64,000 bases of DNA from Azolla caroliniana (lineage: Eukaryota; Polypodiophyta), in the NCBI GenBank assembly GCA_043228905.1, contig JBHGNT010000016.1:13454001-13518000 (forward strand). The letters run 5' to 3'. This document shows, in pieces, positions 9,789 to 21,188 of this stretch (the first letter of the stretch is position 1; the number at the start of each line of letters is the position of its first letter). Both the position numbers and the translations under genes were made by a program. Under the pieces are notes generated by a model. The model was not told the DNA's origin. It did not search any database and saw only the letters and a list, made by a program, of their open reading frames with translations.

Positions 9789-12700
9789 TCATTGAAAGTG
9801 TTGTTGTAGTTGTTCTACTCCAAGCGCCTTTGTGAAGATATCCGCAACATTTTCTGATGTTGGACAATACTCAAGCTCCACAATCTCATCATTTATTAGA
9901 TCCTGCACATAGTGATATTGAATCTCCATGTGTTTAGTATATGCATGAAATATGGGGTTCTTGGCAATGGCCATGCAAGTCTGATTGTCACACCTCATTA
10001 CCGTTGTTGTCCTTATTGGAACTGCCACATCCATAAGGATTCTTCTTAGCCAAACTACCTCGCATGCCGTTATGCATGCTACTTTGTATTCTGCCTCCAT
10101 TGAAGATAGTGCCACTATTGGTTGTTTTTTACTACTCGATGAAACAACTCCAGAGCCTATTGAAAAAAATATCTAGAAACTGATTTCTGGAATCACTATC
10201 TCCAGCCTACTCAGAGTCGCAATACCCACTATGTTCGTCAATTGTTGGCTTGTAGAAGATTCTATAATTTAAAGTACCCACAATGTACTTTAATACACGT
10301 AGTGCAGCTTTCCAATGAGTCTCCTTCAGTTTGTTTCTGAATCGACTCACCACATTGACTGCAAAACAGATATCCGACCTAGTGTTGCATAGGAAAATTA
10401 AACTTCCTACTAGCTATCTATACTTCCTTATGTCAACCATTGGTGATGGGTCTTCTTGGGATAGCTTGCAGTTGGACTCCATTGGAGTCGACTTCAACTT
10501 GCTGTCCATCATTCCAAAGGTCTTCAAGATCTCTGTTGCATACTTTCTTTGTGACATGAAGATGCCAACCGAGGTTTGCCAAACCTCAATTCCAAGGAAG
10601 TTGTGTAGAATCCCCAAGTCTATCATTTCAAACTCAGTTTTCAAACACTCTTGTGTTAGGCCAATACACTCTTCCTGGTCACCAGTAAGTACTAGATCAT
10701 CCACGTAAATGATGATGATGACTTGTTTCCTGTCCTTCATTTTGACATACATACTTGCAGCCAAAGCACATCGCTTAAAGTTGATTGGACGTAAGAAGCT
10801 GTCTATCCTCTTGTTCCAAGCTCTTGGTGCTTGCTTTAGACCATACAACGCCTTCTTCAGCTTGCAGACTTTGTTTTCTGAATTCGGCATCTGAAACCCT
10901 GGTGGTTGTATGACGTATACCTCCTCCTTGAGATGCCCATTCAGAAATACCGATTTTACCTCCATTTGATAAATCGTCCATCCTCTTGAAGCAGCCAATG
11001 CTATGACCATTCGAATTGCTATCATGCGAGCTGTCAGGGAAAATGTTTCTTGTACATTGAACCCTTCAATTTGGGAGTATCCTTGTGCCACTAGCCTGGC
11101 CTTGAGTTTCTTCAAAGAACCATTAGCTTTATACTTTACTTTCCACACCCACTTGGTGCCTATCACCTTCCTCTTTGTTGGCCTCTCTACCAACTCCCAT
11201 GTGTCATTTTTCATGATGCTATCATATTCTGATATCATCGCCTCTTTCCACTTTGGGTCGGCCATGGCTTCCTCCACCGAGGTCAGCTCACTCATTGAGC
11301 CTATGATGTTCACCATTAGAGACATGTTGACAATGTGGTCAGAGGTTCTCCCTTGCTCCTGTATTCTTCTTGAACTTCGTAATCCATCAATTGAAGATTC
11401 AGGAAACTCAACTTTAGGAGTACGTTCATTGAAGAGTTGTACAACCCACTTAGGTATTTTCTTTACATGTGGAATTGGCATAAGCTGAACTAGCGAGCCA
11501 TTACCATCAGATGGTTCAGCTTCCTTTTTTGGACAGTGGGTCGGGATTGGGTGGAATACTTCCTCGATTGATGAGGCAACTTGAGAATTGTTGTTCTCAG
11601 CTAGCTGTGGTCATTCCTCATCGACACCACATCGCGGCTTGTCAATATCTTTCTTGCCTTTGGATCGTAGAGTCGATAGGCCTTTGACTCTTCACTATAT
11701 CCGAGAAAGATACACCTCTTGGTTTTAGCATCCAACTTCTTTCTGCTCACATCTGGAACATGTGCGTAGCACGTACACCCAAAGGTTCTGAAAGTGTAGC
11801 ACTAAAGGTTTCTTGCCTGAATAAGCTTCTTGGGGTTTTTTCCCTTGAAGTGCCTTCGTGTAGCTCCAATTGAGGATGTAAACTGTTGTATTCACTACTT
11901 TAGCCCAGAATGGGTCAGGCAACGCTAACTCGACAATTGTTCAGTTTCGACGTTCAAAAACACCATTTTGTTGTGGGGTGTAGGCAGTTGTAAGTTGGCG
12001 CTTAATTCTATGCTCTTTGTAGTACTCACAAAATTCTATTGATAGGAATTCTTCACCTCGATGAGAGTGTAACTCCTTCACTAACTTTCCGGACTCTCGC
12101 TTGAAAAACTTATGCCATCTTTTGAAGATTTTAAAAGCTTCATCCTTCTCCCGAAGGAAGTAAACCCACATCTTTCTACTAAAGTCGTCGACTAGTAGCA
12201 TATAGTATAGACATCCACCCATTGCAGGAGCCACCATTTTTCTAGAGAGGTCGATGTGTATTAGTTGTAGAGGAGTCTTTGTCCGATTTTGACTCTCTTT
12301 TAGAATGGCTAATCTTTGATGCTTGCCCATCATACAAGCACCACAAACATGACTTAAGTCAAATAGGGTTGGCAACCCAACTACCATATTCGACTTCTTC
12401 ATCTCCTTCAACAGAGCAACATTGAGATGTCCAAATCTCGCATGCCATTACTTTGTGTTAGTACTTGTGTTGTGGTTCGTAGAAATCGTAAACGCGTTGA
12501 GCTCATAGAGATTGTTGCGCCTCACCCCTATTCCTACAACCTTGCCAATAGAATCTGTTATTTTTGCACCTGACTTCTTGAATTGAACATTAAGGCCCTT
12601 GTTGGTCAGTGCAGAAATGGACAATAGATTCTTCTTGAGATCTGGCACATACAACACTTGAGAGAGATGCTTTGTCCTACTGGTCGTTGCTTTGAGGGAG

Positions 12701-13797
12701 ATGGTTCTGGTTCCTTTGGCTGGACATCGAGCATTCTTCCCGACCACAACATTGATGGGCTCTTGTAGAGGTGTCCAAGAGTTGTACCAGTCATGATTAC
12801 TGGTCATATGTCAGGACGCTCCACTATCAAGAATCCAAGAGTCATCGACAACTTGAGTATCAATTGAAGAATGCACTTCTTTAGTTGCGACCCATAACTC
12901 AAGCTCATCTACGACATTGTTGGCGGACTCGGGCTCTCTCCAAGAAGTCTTACTAGAACCATTCCTCTCATCCGCCATCTTCTTCCAACAATCCTTGATT
13001 GTGTGACCCTTCTTGTCACAATAGAAACATGATCCATTGAACTTCTTCTTCTTTGGTATCCTATTCGCATTGTTTGAATTGGATGCCCCTTTACCCTTAG
13101 TCCTAGAGACAAATGCCGAATCTTCCCTTCCTTCTCTTGTCTTCAGCCGAAGCTCCTCTTCGAGCAGTATTGCACTTAGTTCATCAAATTTTAAAGGAGT
13201 GGGTCGAACCTGAGTGTTCAATGCTGTCACAATTCCATCATACTTGAAAGGAAGTACTCGAATGCACCGAAGAGCCATATCCTCTCAAGAGACAACTACT
13301 CCAACAGCCGCCAGCTGATCTTGAAGATCCTTAATCCTTTTTACAAAGGATTCTACTTTCTCTCCATCAACGAGATTCTCTACAACAAGCTGATTTTCGA
13401 GGTTCTGTATCCTTGTATAATTTATGGTTTCATACTAGCTGGCCAATATGCTCCAAGCTTCATGTGCCCTGGTTTTATGTTGCAATAATGTCAGTACAGA
13501 GTCACATACACCAGTGACTATGGTACACAATGCATCAACATTCTTTCTCTTCCAGGCTTGAAGTAGATCAACATTTGGAGGGATTGATGTGGTAGGGTGT
13601 GCAAGGTCAAATGTCGCCATGGTCTCAAGGTCTCCTCCTGTGGGTCCCATGATTGTCTCCAACAACTCGTAGGAGTCCAAAATGGTAGACATTTTGAAAT
13701 TCCATAGAGTGTAGTTAGTTCCGTCTAGCTTTCCATCAGACATTAGAGGTGGGCGAATGCGCAGTGGAGCAGCTGCAACATTCGTGGACAAGGCCAT
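9789..13797 (-). pseudogene. Copia-2 Gag-Pol polyprotein, multiple stops
   Basis: Begins with ATG at 13797 (MALSTNVAAAPL; DGTNYTLWNFKM is copia Gag). Down the minus strand: zinc knuckle CFYCDKKGHTIKDC; protease DSWILDSGAS; integrase zinc finger (WHARFGHLNVALL, CGACMMGKHQ) and DDE core (HIDLSRKM, HSHRGEEF, PQQNGVFERRN); reverse transcriptase (KALYGLKQAPRAW, YVDDLVLTG) and RNase H (SSMEAEYKVA, DIFTKALG). Stops include TAG at 13435-13437 and TGA or TAA codons near 13281, 12811, 12448 and 11941. Frame is lost near 11800 and again between 10414 and 10115. Where a conserved motif shows the original residue, TGA usually replaces Arg (DSGAS-R-H, ERRN-R-T). It is non-functional. Confidence 0.9.
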
Positions 13798-13883
13798 CGA
13801 TACTCTCTCTCTCTCTCTCTCTCTTTATTTCTCTGCGCTGCTAGACAACAACTACCCATATCCACCTAATCTAGATCAACCTC

Positions 13884-13895
13884 GCTCTGATACCA
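13884..13895 (-). other. tRNA-iMet primer-binding site of Copia-2
   Basis: The minus strand reads TGGTATCAGAGC, immediately inside the 5' LTR. Confidence 0.95.
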
Positions 13896-14536
13896 TGTTA
13901 GAAATATTGAGAATCGATTAGATAGATATATAGAGTTACAATTACAAAGATGGGTATATGAAAACAAAACCTCTATTACATACAAGAGTAGCTCACAATG
14001 GTAGTTTACCCATGTGCTCACACCTTAGAGCTTAGATAGGACATGGACCAGTTCACTACAAAATTAATGGGGATTGATGATCAATCTAACCACTCTATAA
14101 GAAAGTGGATTATATTCTATGTTTGGTCTGAGTATAACATTAAATGTGAAAGTTAGTTGATAGTAGTGGAGATATTCCTTTTCTGTCAATTGACTTGTCA
14201 TTTAATATGACCCAATTCCCTAGATATATGCCAATGCTAGATAGTACTTATCTTGAAGTCAATGGTACATACTTCAAGACTAAGTACATCGTAACTTGAC
14301 CACAAAATATTCTAGTTGACTTGATTAGCCAATCCTATTACCTATTTCGCTCTTTCCTAAATACATTGTGTCCTACACATCTAGGGTTTCCTAGATTAGA
14401 ACCTTATCAACCCATATGGTCGAGTTGCACACTAGCCGTGACTCATCATTGGGGGCGCTATCACAAAATGTGCACTCTAAGAGCACATATGGGGATAGAT
14501 TTACAACTTCAGGCTGATCATTGATTATATCTAACA
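13896..14536 (-). repeat. 5' LTR of Copia-2
   Basis: 641-bp LTR paired with 9099-9734; TSD GTATT follows. A (CT)n run lies just inside the element at 13803-13826. Confidence 0.93.
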
Positions 14537-14541
14537 GTATT

Positions 14542-14889
14542 GTCTTGTAACGCTATGATTTTGTACTATATAAACCCCACTTATGAGGCATGAAAAGAAG
14601 AGGAAGGAATAGAAAAGTTCCAACTCAACATTGTGTTTCATTTTCCCTCTCATTGTGTGTGTGTGTGTGTGTGTGTGTGTGATCCTCACATTTGAATGTG
14701 GAGGCGTTCTTGGCTCCACCCCAACCCAATAACACTGGCACTCCTTACTAGAGACCCCCGTTGAGATGAAGTCCCTCTCCCTCCCTCTTGCCTGTGTGTT
14801 TGTCTCTGCCTTTGTGTCTTACCCCTGCTCTCTGTGTGTTAGCTATGGTGTTTCTCTATATCTAACTTTGTATTCAATTATGGTATAAC
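14542..14889. other. non-coding stretch with TATA box and (GT)n
   Basis: Original flank of Copia-2. It holds a TATATAAACC box near 14569 and a pure (TG)n microsatellite at 14654-14681, then CT/TG-rich sequence. It could be the remains of another LTR, but I find no partner in the window. No gene seen. Confidence 0.4.
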
Positions 14890-15420
14890 CTTGACAAGAT
14901 CATGAAACAACTACGGTTGCCAAAGAACTCCAGTCCCTGTGGTAGGAGAACCCTTAACCGATGGGAATCACCCACAAATCAATCACACGCAACCAGATGA
15001 TCAGTACTCTGTCACTAGGGACCTCTCAAAAAAACACTAAAGAAGAAGAGATCACTGATCTGAACAATTGCTTCAATGATGCTCGAAATGTTAGAGGAAG
15101 AAGAATCTATGGATAGTGTTCCATCCTTTGTTAACAACTAGTGATCTAGGCAGCATTCTAGTGAAACATGTCTATAAGCTTCAACAAGAGATTGAAGCGT
15201 CAAAGGCAAGAAGACAGTTTCTTGATGAGCCAGAACCATGTGTTTCTTTTAAGAGGCAGCAAAAGGAATTGCCTATCGAGAGCTTGGATTGGATCCTTGT
15301 TAAGCATGTTACAAAGCTTGAGAAAGAGAAGATAGTGGCTGCTCAAGAAACGTAACGAACATCATCTATGAAGAGTAATACAAAATCAATCAGGGTTGCT
15401 AAGAAGGAACAGAGCTAAGC
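14890..15420 (+). pseudogene. unrecognised coding fragment with repeated LVKHV-KL motif
   Basis: The clearest open part is 15116-15355. It has two related units, DLGSILVKHVYKLQQEIE and ESLDWILVKHVTKLEKEK, separated by an acidic/basic linker. The second ends in a coiled-coil-like stretch and a stop. Upstream frames (about 14900-15115) read weakly as continuing protein (for example LEMLEEEESMDSVPSFV) but in other frames and with stops. It is not a retrotransposon protein that I know. It looks like a fragment of a plant coiled-coil host gene, perhaps captured or left as a relic. I do not name it. Confidence 0.4.
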
Positions 15421-15534
15421 CAATGGACACAAAAAATGTCAGCTAGACAGGCATCCAGAAGCTGGTGGACAGAGACACCCGACTGAGCCGACATCCAACC
15501 ATTGGCCGAGTTTGCAACTCTCTCGCTCTCTTGG

Positions 15535-16010
15535 CCTTTTTGCAACGCCAATTTTACATGAGATGGGACAAATGTGGAGGCTCATGCTTCACACATTATA
15601 CTACACATGTTGCACCTAACTACAAAAACATATTCTCTGTGGAACGGGGAAACCATACACATCGATACATGTTAGAGCCCATACCAGTATCTGCCATTCA
15701 AACCATTGCTTCGATGCGACTTAGCTCACATGCATTGCAATGTGAGACAGGGCGTTGGGGCACAAATGATGAGAGTGGTTGGCTATGCACACTTTGCCCT
15801 AAATAAGTTCGTGAGTCTGAGTATCACACTTTGATATAATGCTCCACCTTTGATCATATTTGACCATGCTTTCCACATCTCTTCGACCGAGCCCAATCCT
15901 TGCATGAATTTCTCTCACAACCACCATGTGCAATCTTGATTGCAACATTCATCGGTAAAGTTCTTGAACATCGAGAGCCACCACTCACTTTCACACGTAT
16001 CACGTGAAAA
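15535..16010 (+). mobile_element. 5'-truncated LINE 3' end
   Basis: The translation matches the C-terminus of the LINE at 54440-54920 almost word for word (WDKCGGSCFTHYTTHVAP; IASMRLSSHALQCETGRW; LCTLCPK). It includes the terminal CX2C...HX4C zinc finger, here broken by a TAA after CPK and another stop in the HTL-Q-CS motif. It stops at the end of the LINE ORF and is joined to the Gypsy-B1 LTR remnant. It cannot encode a protein by itself. Confidence 0.85.
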
Positions 16011-16011
16011 G

Positions 16012-16192
16012 TACTAAGGAATACTTCTGAAGTTTCTAGAATGTTCCAGAGAAATATGGAATATACATCAATTTTCTATAATAAAACATAAATGAAAATA
16101 ATATTCTACGTATTACAATGTATAATCTAATGGTCAAGAGATCGACCCATGTAGCATAAGGTCATGGGTTCGAGTCTTGCCATATCATGACA
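16012..16192 (-). repeat. truncated 3' LTR of Gypsy-B1 with tRNA-like module
   Basis: The U3 part of the LTR only; its inner end reads TGTCATGATATGGCAAGACT on the minus strand. On the plus strand it contains TAATCTAATGG (16123-16133) and a perfect B-box GGTTCGAGTC (16167-16176). Confidence 0.85.
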
Positions 16193-19100
16193 CTATCCCC
16201 CCTTTAAAATGACGAGTGTAACGAGTCGTTTTGGATTGAGGACCCGGTTTGTCTGGATATTGACGATCGAAGTCTTCAAGAAGAGCACAAGCATTGGTGA
16301 CATTCTCTATCGGTTCCCAAGTACGCTCACTGGGACTATATCCTAGCCAATCGACTAGATAGTACAGCTTGTTGCGAACAAACTTGGAATCAAGGATGGC
16401 GGCAACCTCGTACTCAGGTCCATCTTCAAGCTCGATCGGGGGTGGAGGCTGTGTAATACGGCCTGGGATAGTGCTCTCTTGATAGGGTTTGAGGAGAGAA
16501 CTATGAAACACCGGATGTATCTGAAGTTGTGGAGGTAGATCAGGACGAAAAGGGACATCATTAATCTTTCCTATAATACGGAAAGGACCTAATCGCCGAT
16601 AATCCAACTGCTCGCATGGGTGAGTAGTCTTGATGTGTCGTCGGAGTAGTCATACCCGATCTCCAATGTTAAAACTAGATGGGAGTCGATGACGATCCGC
16701 ATAAACCTTGTGTGTTTGTTGAGCTTGTTGGAGATGAGTAGACAAATCTGCTTGTATCTTGCGTAACCTCTCCAAAACGATCCTCTGCGCAAGGATTTTT
16801 GGACACCTCTGGGGTTTCAAATACACACCACCGGGGGTGATATCCCGTATAAGCATAAAATGGCGTAACTTTCGTGGATGCGTGGATAGAGTTGTTATAG
16901 GCAAATTCGGTGAAGTGGAGAATATCTGCCCAGTCATCCTGATGATAGCTGAGAAAGCACCGCAAATACTGCTCCAACGTTTGATTGGTTCGTTCGGCTT
17001 GGCCGTCGGTTTGTGGGTGGTAGCCGGAGGAGAGGTTACAAGTGACCTTGAGCATGTTAAAAAGGTGCTTCCAGAATTTTGACACAAACTGGGGTCCACG
17101 GTCGCTGATGATACTATCGGGAAGTCCATGATGCCGACATACTTCACGCATGACAATTTCAGTAGTGTCTTCACTGGAGATCTCCTTATTACATGGAAAG
17201 AAATGAGCCATCTTCCTATATCGATCGACCACTGTTAGAATCGCATTGAACCCCTTAGAGACTGGAAGATCTGTGATGAAGTCTAGAGCAATGGACTGCC
17301 ATGGCTTGCTTGGAATTGGTAATGGTTCTAATAAACCATATGGATGATGCCTTGGCATTTTCGCTCTGCAGCATGTATCACAAGTCCAAACCAAATCCTC
17401 GACAAATTATCGCATATAGGGCCACCAGAATGATCGTTGTACTAAATGTAGTGTTTTAGTACTACCAAAATGCCCACCTGTATATTTGTCATGACAGTTT
17501 TGTACTACTTGAAGGCGGCAAGAACCATTAGGAACATACAAAAGTTCTTTAAAGAAGAGTAATCCATCATGGTATTTGAATTGCCGATAGTCCGTACCTG
17601 GTGGTTGCGACTGTGAACACGACGCTCGAGAGGGATCAATTTGTGCTATTATAGCTTGGGCGAACGCATCTGTCTTCAAGTCTTTGCGTATGGTATCGAT
17701 AACGCGGGAATCCATGGGCATGTCAAAGATCTGTGTTGCATGTAGTCGTGTCGGTCCCAAGATGACTTGTTTTTGGTTATCGAAAGCTGGCTTGCCAGGA
17801 CGGGGTGCTAGATACGAACGTCGTGATAATGCATCTGCCTTCCCTTGGTACTTCCCCAGACGATATGTAATTTTGAAGTCGAAACGCGTGAGGAAGTGGG
17901 CCCACCGAGCTTGACGTCGATTCAACACACGAGCATCTTGAAAGTAGGCAAGGTTCTTGTGGTCACTAAATACGGTGACCGGATGACAGGATCCCTCCAG
18001 AAAATGCCTCCATTGCATAAAAGAATTCACTATTGCCAATAGCTCCTTATCATGAATTTCGTAGTTCATTTCGGCGGCGTCAAACTTGCGTGAGTGAAAA
18101 GCCACAGGATGTAGCTTTTCATCATTCCCCTGTTGTGATAGAATGCTCCCCAATGCAAAATCCGATGCATCAGCTTCGATAATGAATAGTTTTTCCGGAT
18201 CGACATGAGCTAGAATTGGAGCCGATGTAAATGCCTTTTTAAGACTCTCGAATGCCACATCTGTTTCTTCAGTCCAGATGAACGGGTGTCCCTTCCTGGG
18301 AAGTTGTGTTAGAGGTAGAACGATCTTTGAGTAATCTTGTATGAACTTCCAGTAAAAATTGGCAAAGCCTAGGAAGCATTGCACATCCCACACCGAACGC
18401 GGAGTCTGCCATTCTACCACCGTTCTGACCTTAGCTGGGTCCATGGAGATGCCTTCTGACGAAATGATGTAGCCGAGAAATTCCACTTGGTTGCATCCGA
18501 AACTACATTGTTCCAGCTTTGCATACAGACCATGTTCTCGAAGTCGTTTTAGTACTAATAGTACATGAGAATCATGTTCTTCTTGGGTCTTTGAATAAAC
18601 CAGTAGATCATCCAAATAGATGATCAAACAATCATCCAAAAGATCTCGGAATATATCATTAGCCATGTGCTGGAAGACTGTCGGTGCATTAGTGAGGCCG
18701 AACGGCATGACCTTATACTCGAAGTGCCCATATCTGGTGCGAAACGCGGTCTTCCATTCGTCTCCTGGTCGGATCTGTACGAGGTTATATGCTCCCCGTA
18801 AGTCGATCTTCGTGAAGAACCTGACACCATTGATCCATTTTGAAAGACGTGAGATAAGGGGAAGAGCATACCTATTCCTGATTGTAACCTTATTCAGGCC
18901 ACGGTAATCTACAACGAGACGAAGCGATCCATCCTTTTTCTTGACGAAGAAAATGGGCGCGCCCGCTGGAGATTTCGAATGCCGGATGAAACCATTTTCC
19001 AAATTCTCCTCTATATAGGCCCGAAGGACTTCCAACTCGGTTGGTGACAAATTGTAGATCGGTCCCCATGGCGGCTCTTTTCCCGGTTGTAAATCGATGG

Positions 19101-19532
19101 GGCAATCGTACAGTTGATGATGAGGAAGTGTGTTGGCTTGTACTTTATCGAACACATCGGCGTAATGATGATACTTCTCGGGAAGTTGAATGGTGGATTC
19201 CTCTTTAGTGGTTTTGGAGGGGTTTACTGATATTGCAAAGAGGAACATTTCCTCCTTGTGCCCTTCTTTACGCAACTGACGTAGCGAAATGGTTGCCATC
19301 TTCTGAGTTGACCCTTGGGTTTGTCGACAACGGATTTCTCTTGTTCTCCAATCTATGTTTGGGTTATGTAACTCGAACCACGGTAATCCTAAAACTATGG
19401 GATGTTCTGGGATACTAATAATATTAAATGATACTACACATGCTAAGTTACTTGGGCTAATGGGAATGGAACCACTAATGGGCTACACAGATCTAGGTCT
19501 GTCCAACCAAACGGCTCCTATTTTGGCTGGAC
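16185..19532 (-). pseudogene. Gypsy-B1 Pol (RT, RNase H, integrase, chromodomain), protease deleted
   Basis: On the minus strand 19299-17407 is one open frame. It has the RT core (KKKDGSLRLVVDYRGLNK, FFTKIDLRGAYNLVQI, IIYLDDLLVYS), RNase H (IIEADASDFALGSILSQQG) and the start of integrase (HDKYTGGHFGSTKTL). Integrase continues at 17394-16675 (CDTCCRAKMPRH, DFITDLP, ISDRGPQFVSKFW, GYHPQTDGQAERTNQ). The chromodomain is at about 16480-16200 (EYEVAAILDSK, YLVDWLGYSPSERTWEP). An in-frame TGA at 16650-16652, shared with B2, replaces the Trp expected in GDRV-W-LL. Compared with B2, about 250 bp near 19450-19465 are missing, removing the protease LDSGANS site. The chromodomain would steer integration to chromatin marks. 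Confidence 0.9.
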
Positions 19533-19545
19533 TTAGTCGTTTAAC
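19501..19545 (-). promoter_or_regulatory. -1 frameshift signal, Gypsy-B1
   Basis: The minus-strand slippery heptamer GTTAAAC is at 19545-19539, in frame as G TTA AAC. A 6-nt spacer containing the Gag stop follows. Then comes a stem-loop with 11-bp arms (19532-19522 and 19511-19501) and a 10-nt loop. It is identical in sequence to the B2 signal. Confidence 0.8.
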
Positions 19546-20684
19546 TCTTCTTCTAACTGACTAAGGACATCAAATCTGTTTGCTAGATCTGGGCTATTAG
19601 TACTATTAGGACTATCAGATATCCCTACTGAAATATGCTCGGGTTTAGTACAATTAGAACTAGAGACTATTTGGTTTACCTGTCTTCTTGGCCTATGGGG
19701 GCAATTTATTGCAATATGTCCTGGTCCACCGCAGTAAAGACATAGTCGATTTGTATGGCGTCGCTGCTTTTCTTCTTTGGATAATGGCCCTCGACGACGT
19801 GTAGTGTCAATTTCCATTGGAGTCGGAGTATTCGCTGGAGGCGCATTATATGACTCCCTCGGAAAAGGTCTTGCTACCACTGAGGCGTAGGTGGGCTCTG
19901 ATCTTGCCCTCGGCATCTATAGTTGTCGTTCCGAACGTCGCTCAAAGAGGCGGTTGTCACATCTCACCGTGCGACTGATTGCTTCTGTTAAGAACTTTGG
20001 CTCTTCGGGGAAGGTCAAGAGTAAATCCTTGACGTCGTTGCGTAAACCATAACGGAATTGCTCCATCAACGCTTGATCATCCCAAGGGATATCAGCGGCG
20101 AGTAGGCGAAAATCTGCAGCATATGCGGAGGCTGGACGGTCACCTTGGCGTAATCGCCGAATTTTGTTGATTGCGGTCCTGATGCTATCAGTATCTCCGA
20201 AACATGCTTTAAACTCACCTAGAAACTCTTCAAAATTGTTGAGTAACGGAGATTCCTTTTCTAATAGTGGAGCGAACCATGCCAACGCTGAGCCACTTAA
20301 CAAAGTGCCTACTAAACCCACTCGTGATGCATCGGTGGGATACTGGGAAGGATGCATTTGAATAACTAATCGTACCTAGTTAAGGAACCCTCTAAACTGC
20401 GATCGCGTTCCATCGAACTTCGTAGGAAGGCCAATCTTGGGTTCTTTATGAATCCCTTGTGTTTCGGGCCCTTGTTGTTGCATCGCTTCGATGGTTGCTT
20501 CGAGTTGTTGCACGCGTAACGCAAGTTCCCCATGTTGTTGTTGCGTTTGTTGCTTTTCTAAGGAGATTTGCTGAAGATCCCCCAACAACCGTTGGTTTTC
20601 TTGTTCCAAAGCATGGAACTTCTCTTTCAAGCATTGAAATTCCGAGAAAACAGATTGATATTCTTCAGCGATAACAGTGGCCAC
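19533..20684 (-). pseudogene. Gypsy-B1 Gag, two stops
   Basis: Starts at ATG 20684 (MATVIAEEYQSVFSEFQ). The N-terminus is a strong coiled coil (about residues 1-85, rich in Q and E). The capsid-like domain follows (FDGTRSQFRGFLN, LSGSALAWFAPLLEKES, FRYGLRNDVKDLLL). The zinc knuckle is [17 protein letters not shown] at 20376-20378 is CAG in B2 (35321-35323), a private C-to-T change. TAG at 19917-19919 is shared with B2. Gag ends ELND-TAA inside the frameshift signal. No other private frameshift is seen. Confidence 0.88.
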
Positions 20685-20744
20685 GGGATGAAAGAAAAGA
20701 GGAATAAGAGATTAGTAGGAAATGAGAGAGACAGAAGGTAGGGA

Positions 20745-20756
20745 AAATCCGTTCAA
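20745..20756 (-). other. putative self-priming site of Gypsy-B1
   Basis: The minus strand reads TTGAACGGATTT, two bases inside the 5' LTR, where a tRNA primer site starting TGG is expected but absent. It pairs 11 of 12 bases with AAATCGGTTCAA at 20971-20960 (minus strand), the predicted 5' end of the element RNA. Confidence 0.55.
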
Positions 20757-20758
20757 AC

Positions 20759-21188
20759 TGTCAGGAACAGTACTAAGACAGAGAAGGACTTAGTACTAAA
20801 AGAAGTATTAGTACTAAGAGAGGTGAAGAACTCTCGAGAGAAGGAAAGAGTGAGTGAGAGGGAGGGAGAGAGAGATCGAGAAAGAGTGAGAGTGATGATA
20901 AGAAAAGATATATATTATGTGAAGAAAATGTACAGTAGCTAGGAGGCTTAAGACTGGCATTGAACCGATTTGGTTCGAAATAAAGCCTTGTGCCTCCTTT
21001 GATAGTGTTCTAAGGAATACTCCTGAAGTTTCTAGAATGTTCTAGAGAAATCTGGAATATACATCAATTTTTTATAATAAAACATGAATGAAAATAATAT
21101 TTTACGTATTACAATGTATAATCTAATGGTCAAGAGCTCGACCCATGTAGCATAAGGTCATGGGTTCGAGACTTGCCATATCATTACA
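20759..21188 (-). repeat. 5' LTR of Gypsy-B1
   Basis: 430-bp LTR with ends TGT...ACA (TGTAATGAT on the minus strand where B2 has TGTCATGAT). The TATA box is mutated (TATCAAAG where B2 has TATAAAAG). The plus strand carries TAATCTAATGG (21119-21129) and the B-box GGTTCGAGAC (21163-21172). Confidence 0.9.

Larger units (their letters stand above)
9099..14536 (-). mobile_element. Copia-2, complete but inactivated Ty1/copia element
   Basis: 5,438-bp minus-strand copia. The LTRs are 9099-9734 (636 bp) and 13896-14536 (641 bp), both starting TGTTAGAAA and ending ATCTAACA. TSD GTATT lies at 9094-9098 and 14537-14541. The tRNA-iMet primer site (13884-13895) is directly next to the 5' LTR. The minus-strand polypurine tract GAGGAGGCG abuts 9735. 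The LTRs differ by a few per cent, mostly transitions, so the insertion is clearly older than Copia-1. Confidence 0.95.
16012..21188 (-). mobile_element. Gypsy-B1, chromodomain Ty3/gypsy (chromovirus)
   Basis: Minus-strand copy of the family whose plus-strand copy is B2 (34517-40181). Its 5' LTR (20759-21188) is whole. The 3' LTR survives only as about 180 bp (16012-16192) next to a LINE end, so no target duplication can be read. Internal order is coiled-coil Gag, zinc knuckle, -1 frameshift signal, protease (deleted), reverse transcriptase, RNase H, integrase, chromodomain and polypurine tract (minus strand AAAGGGGGGATAG). It is inactivated by stops and the protease deletion. Confidence 0.93.
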
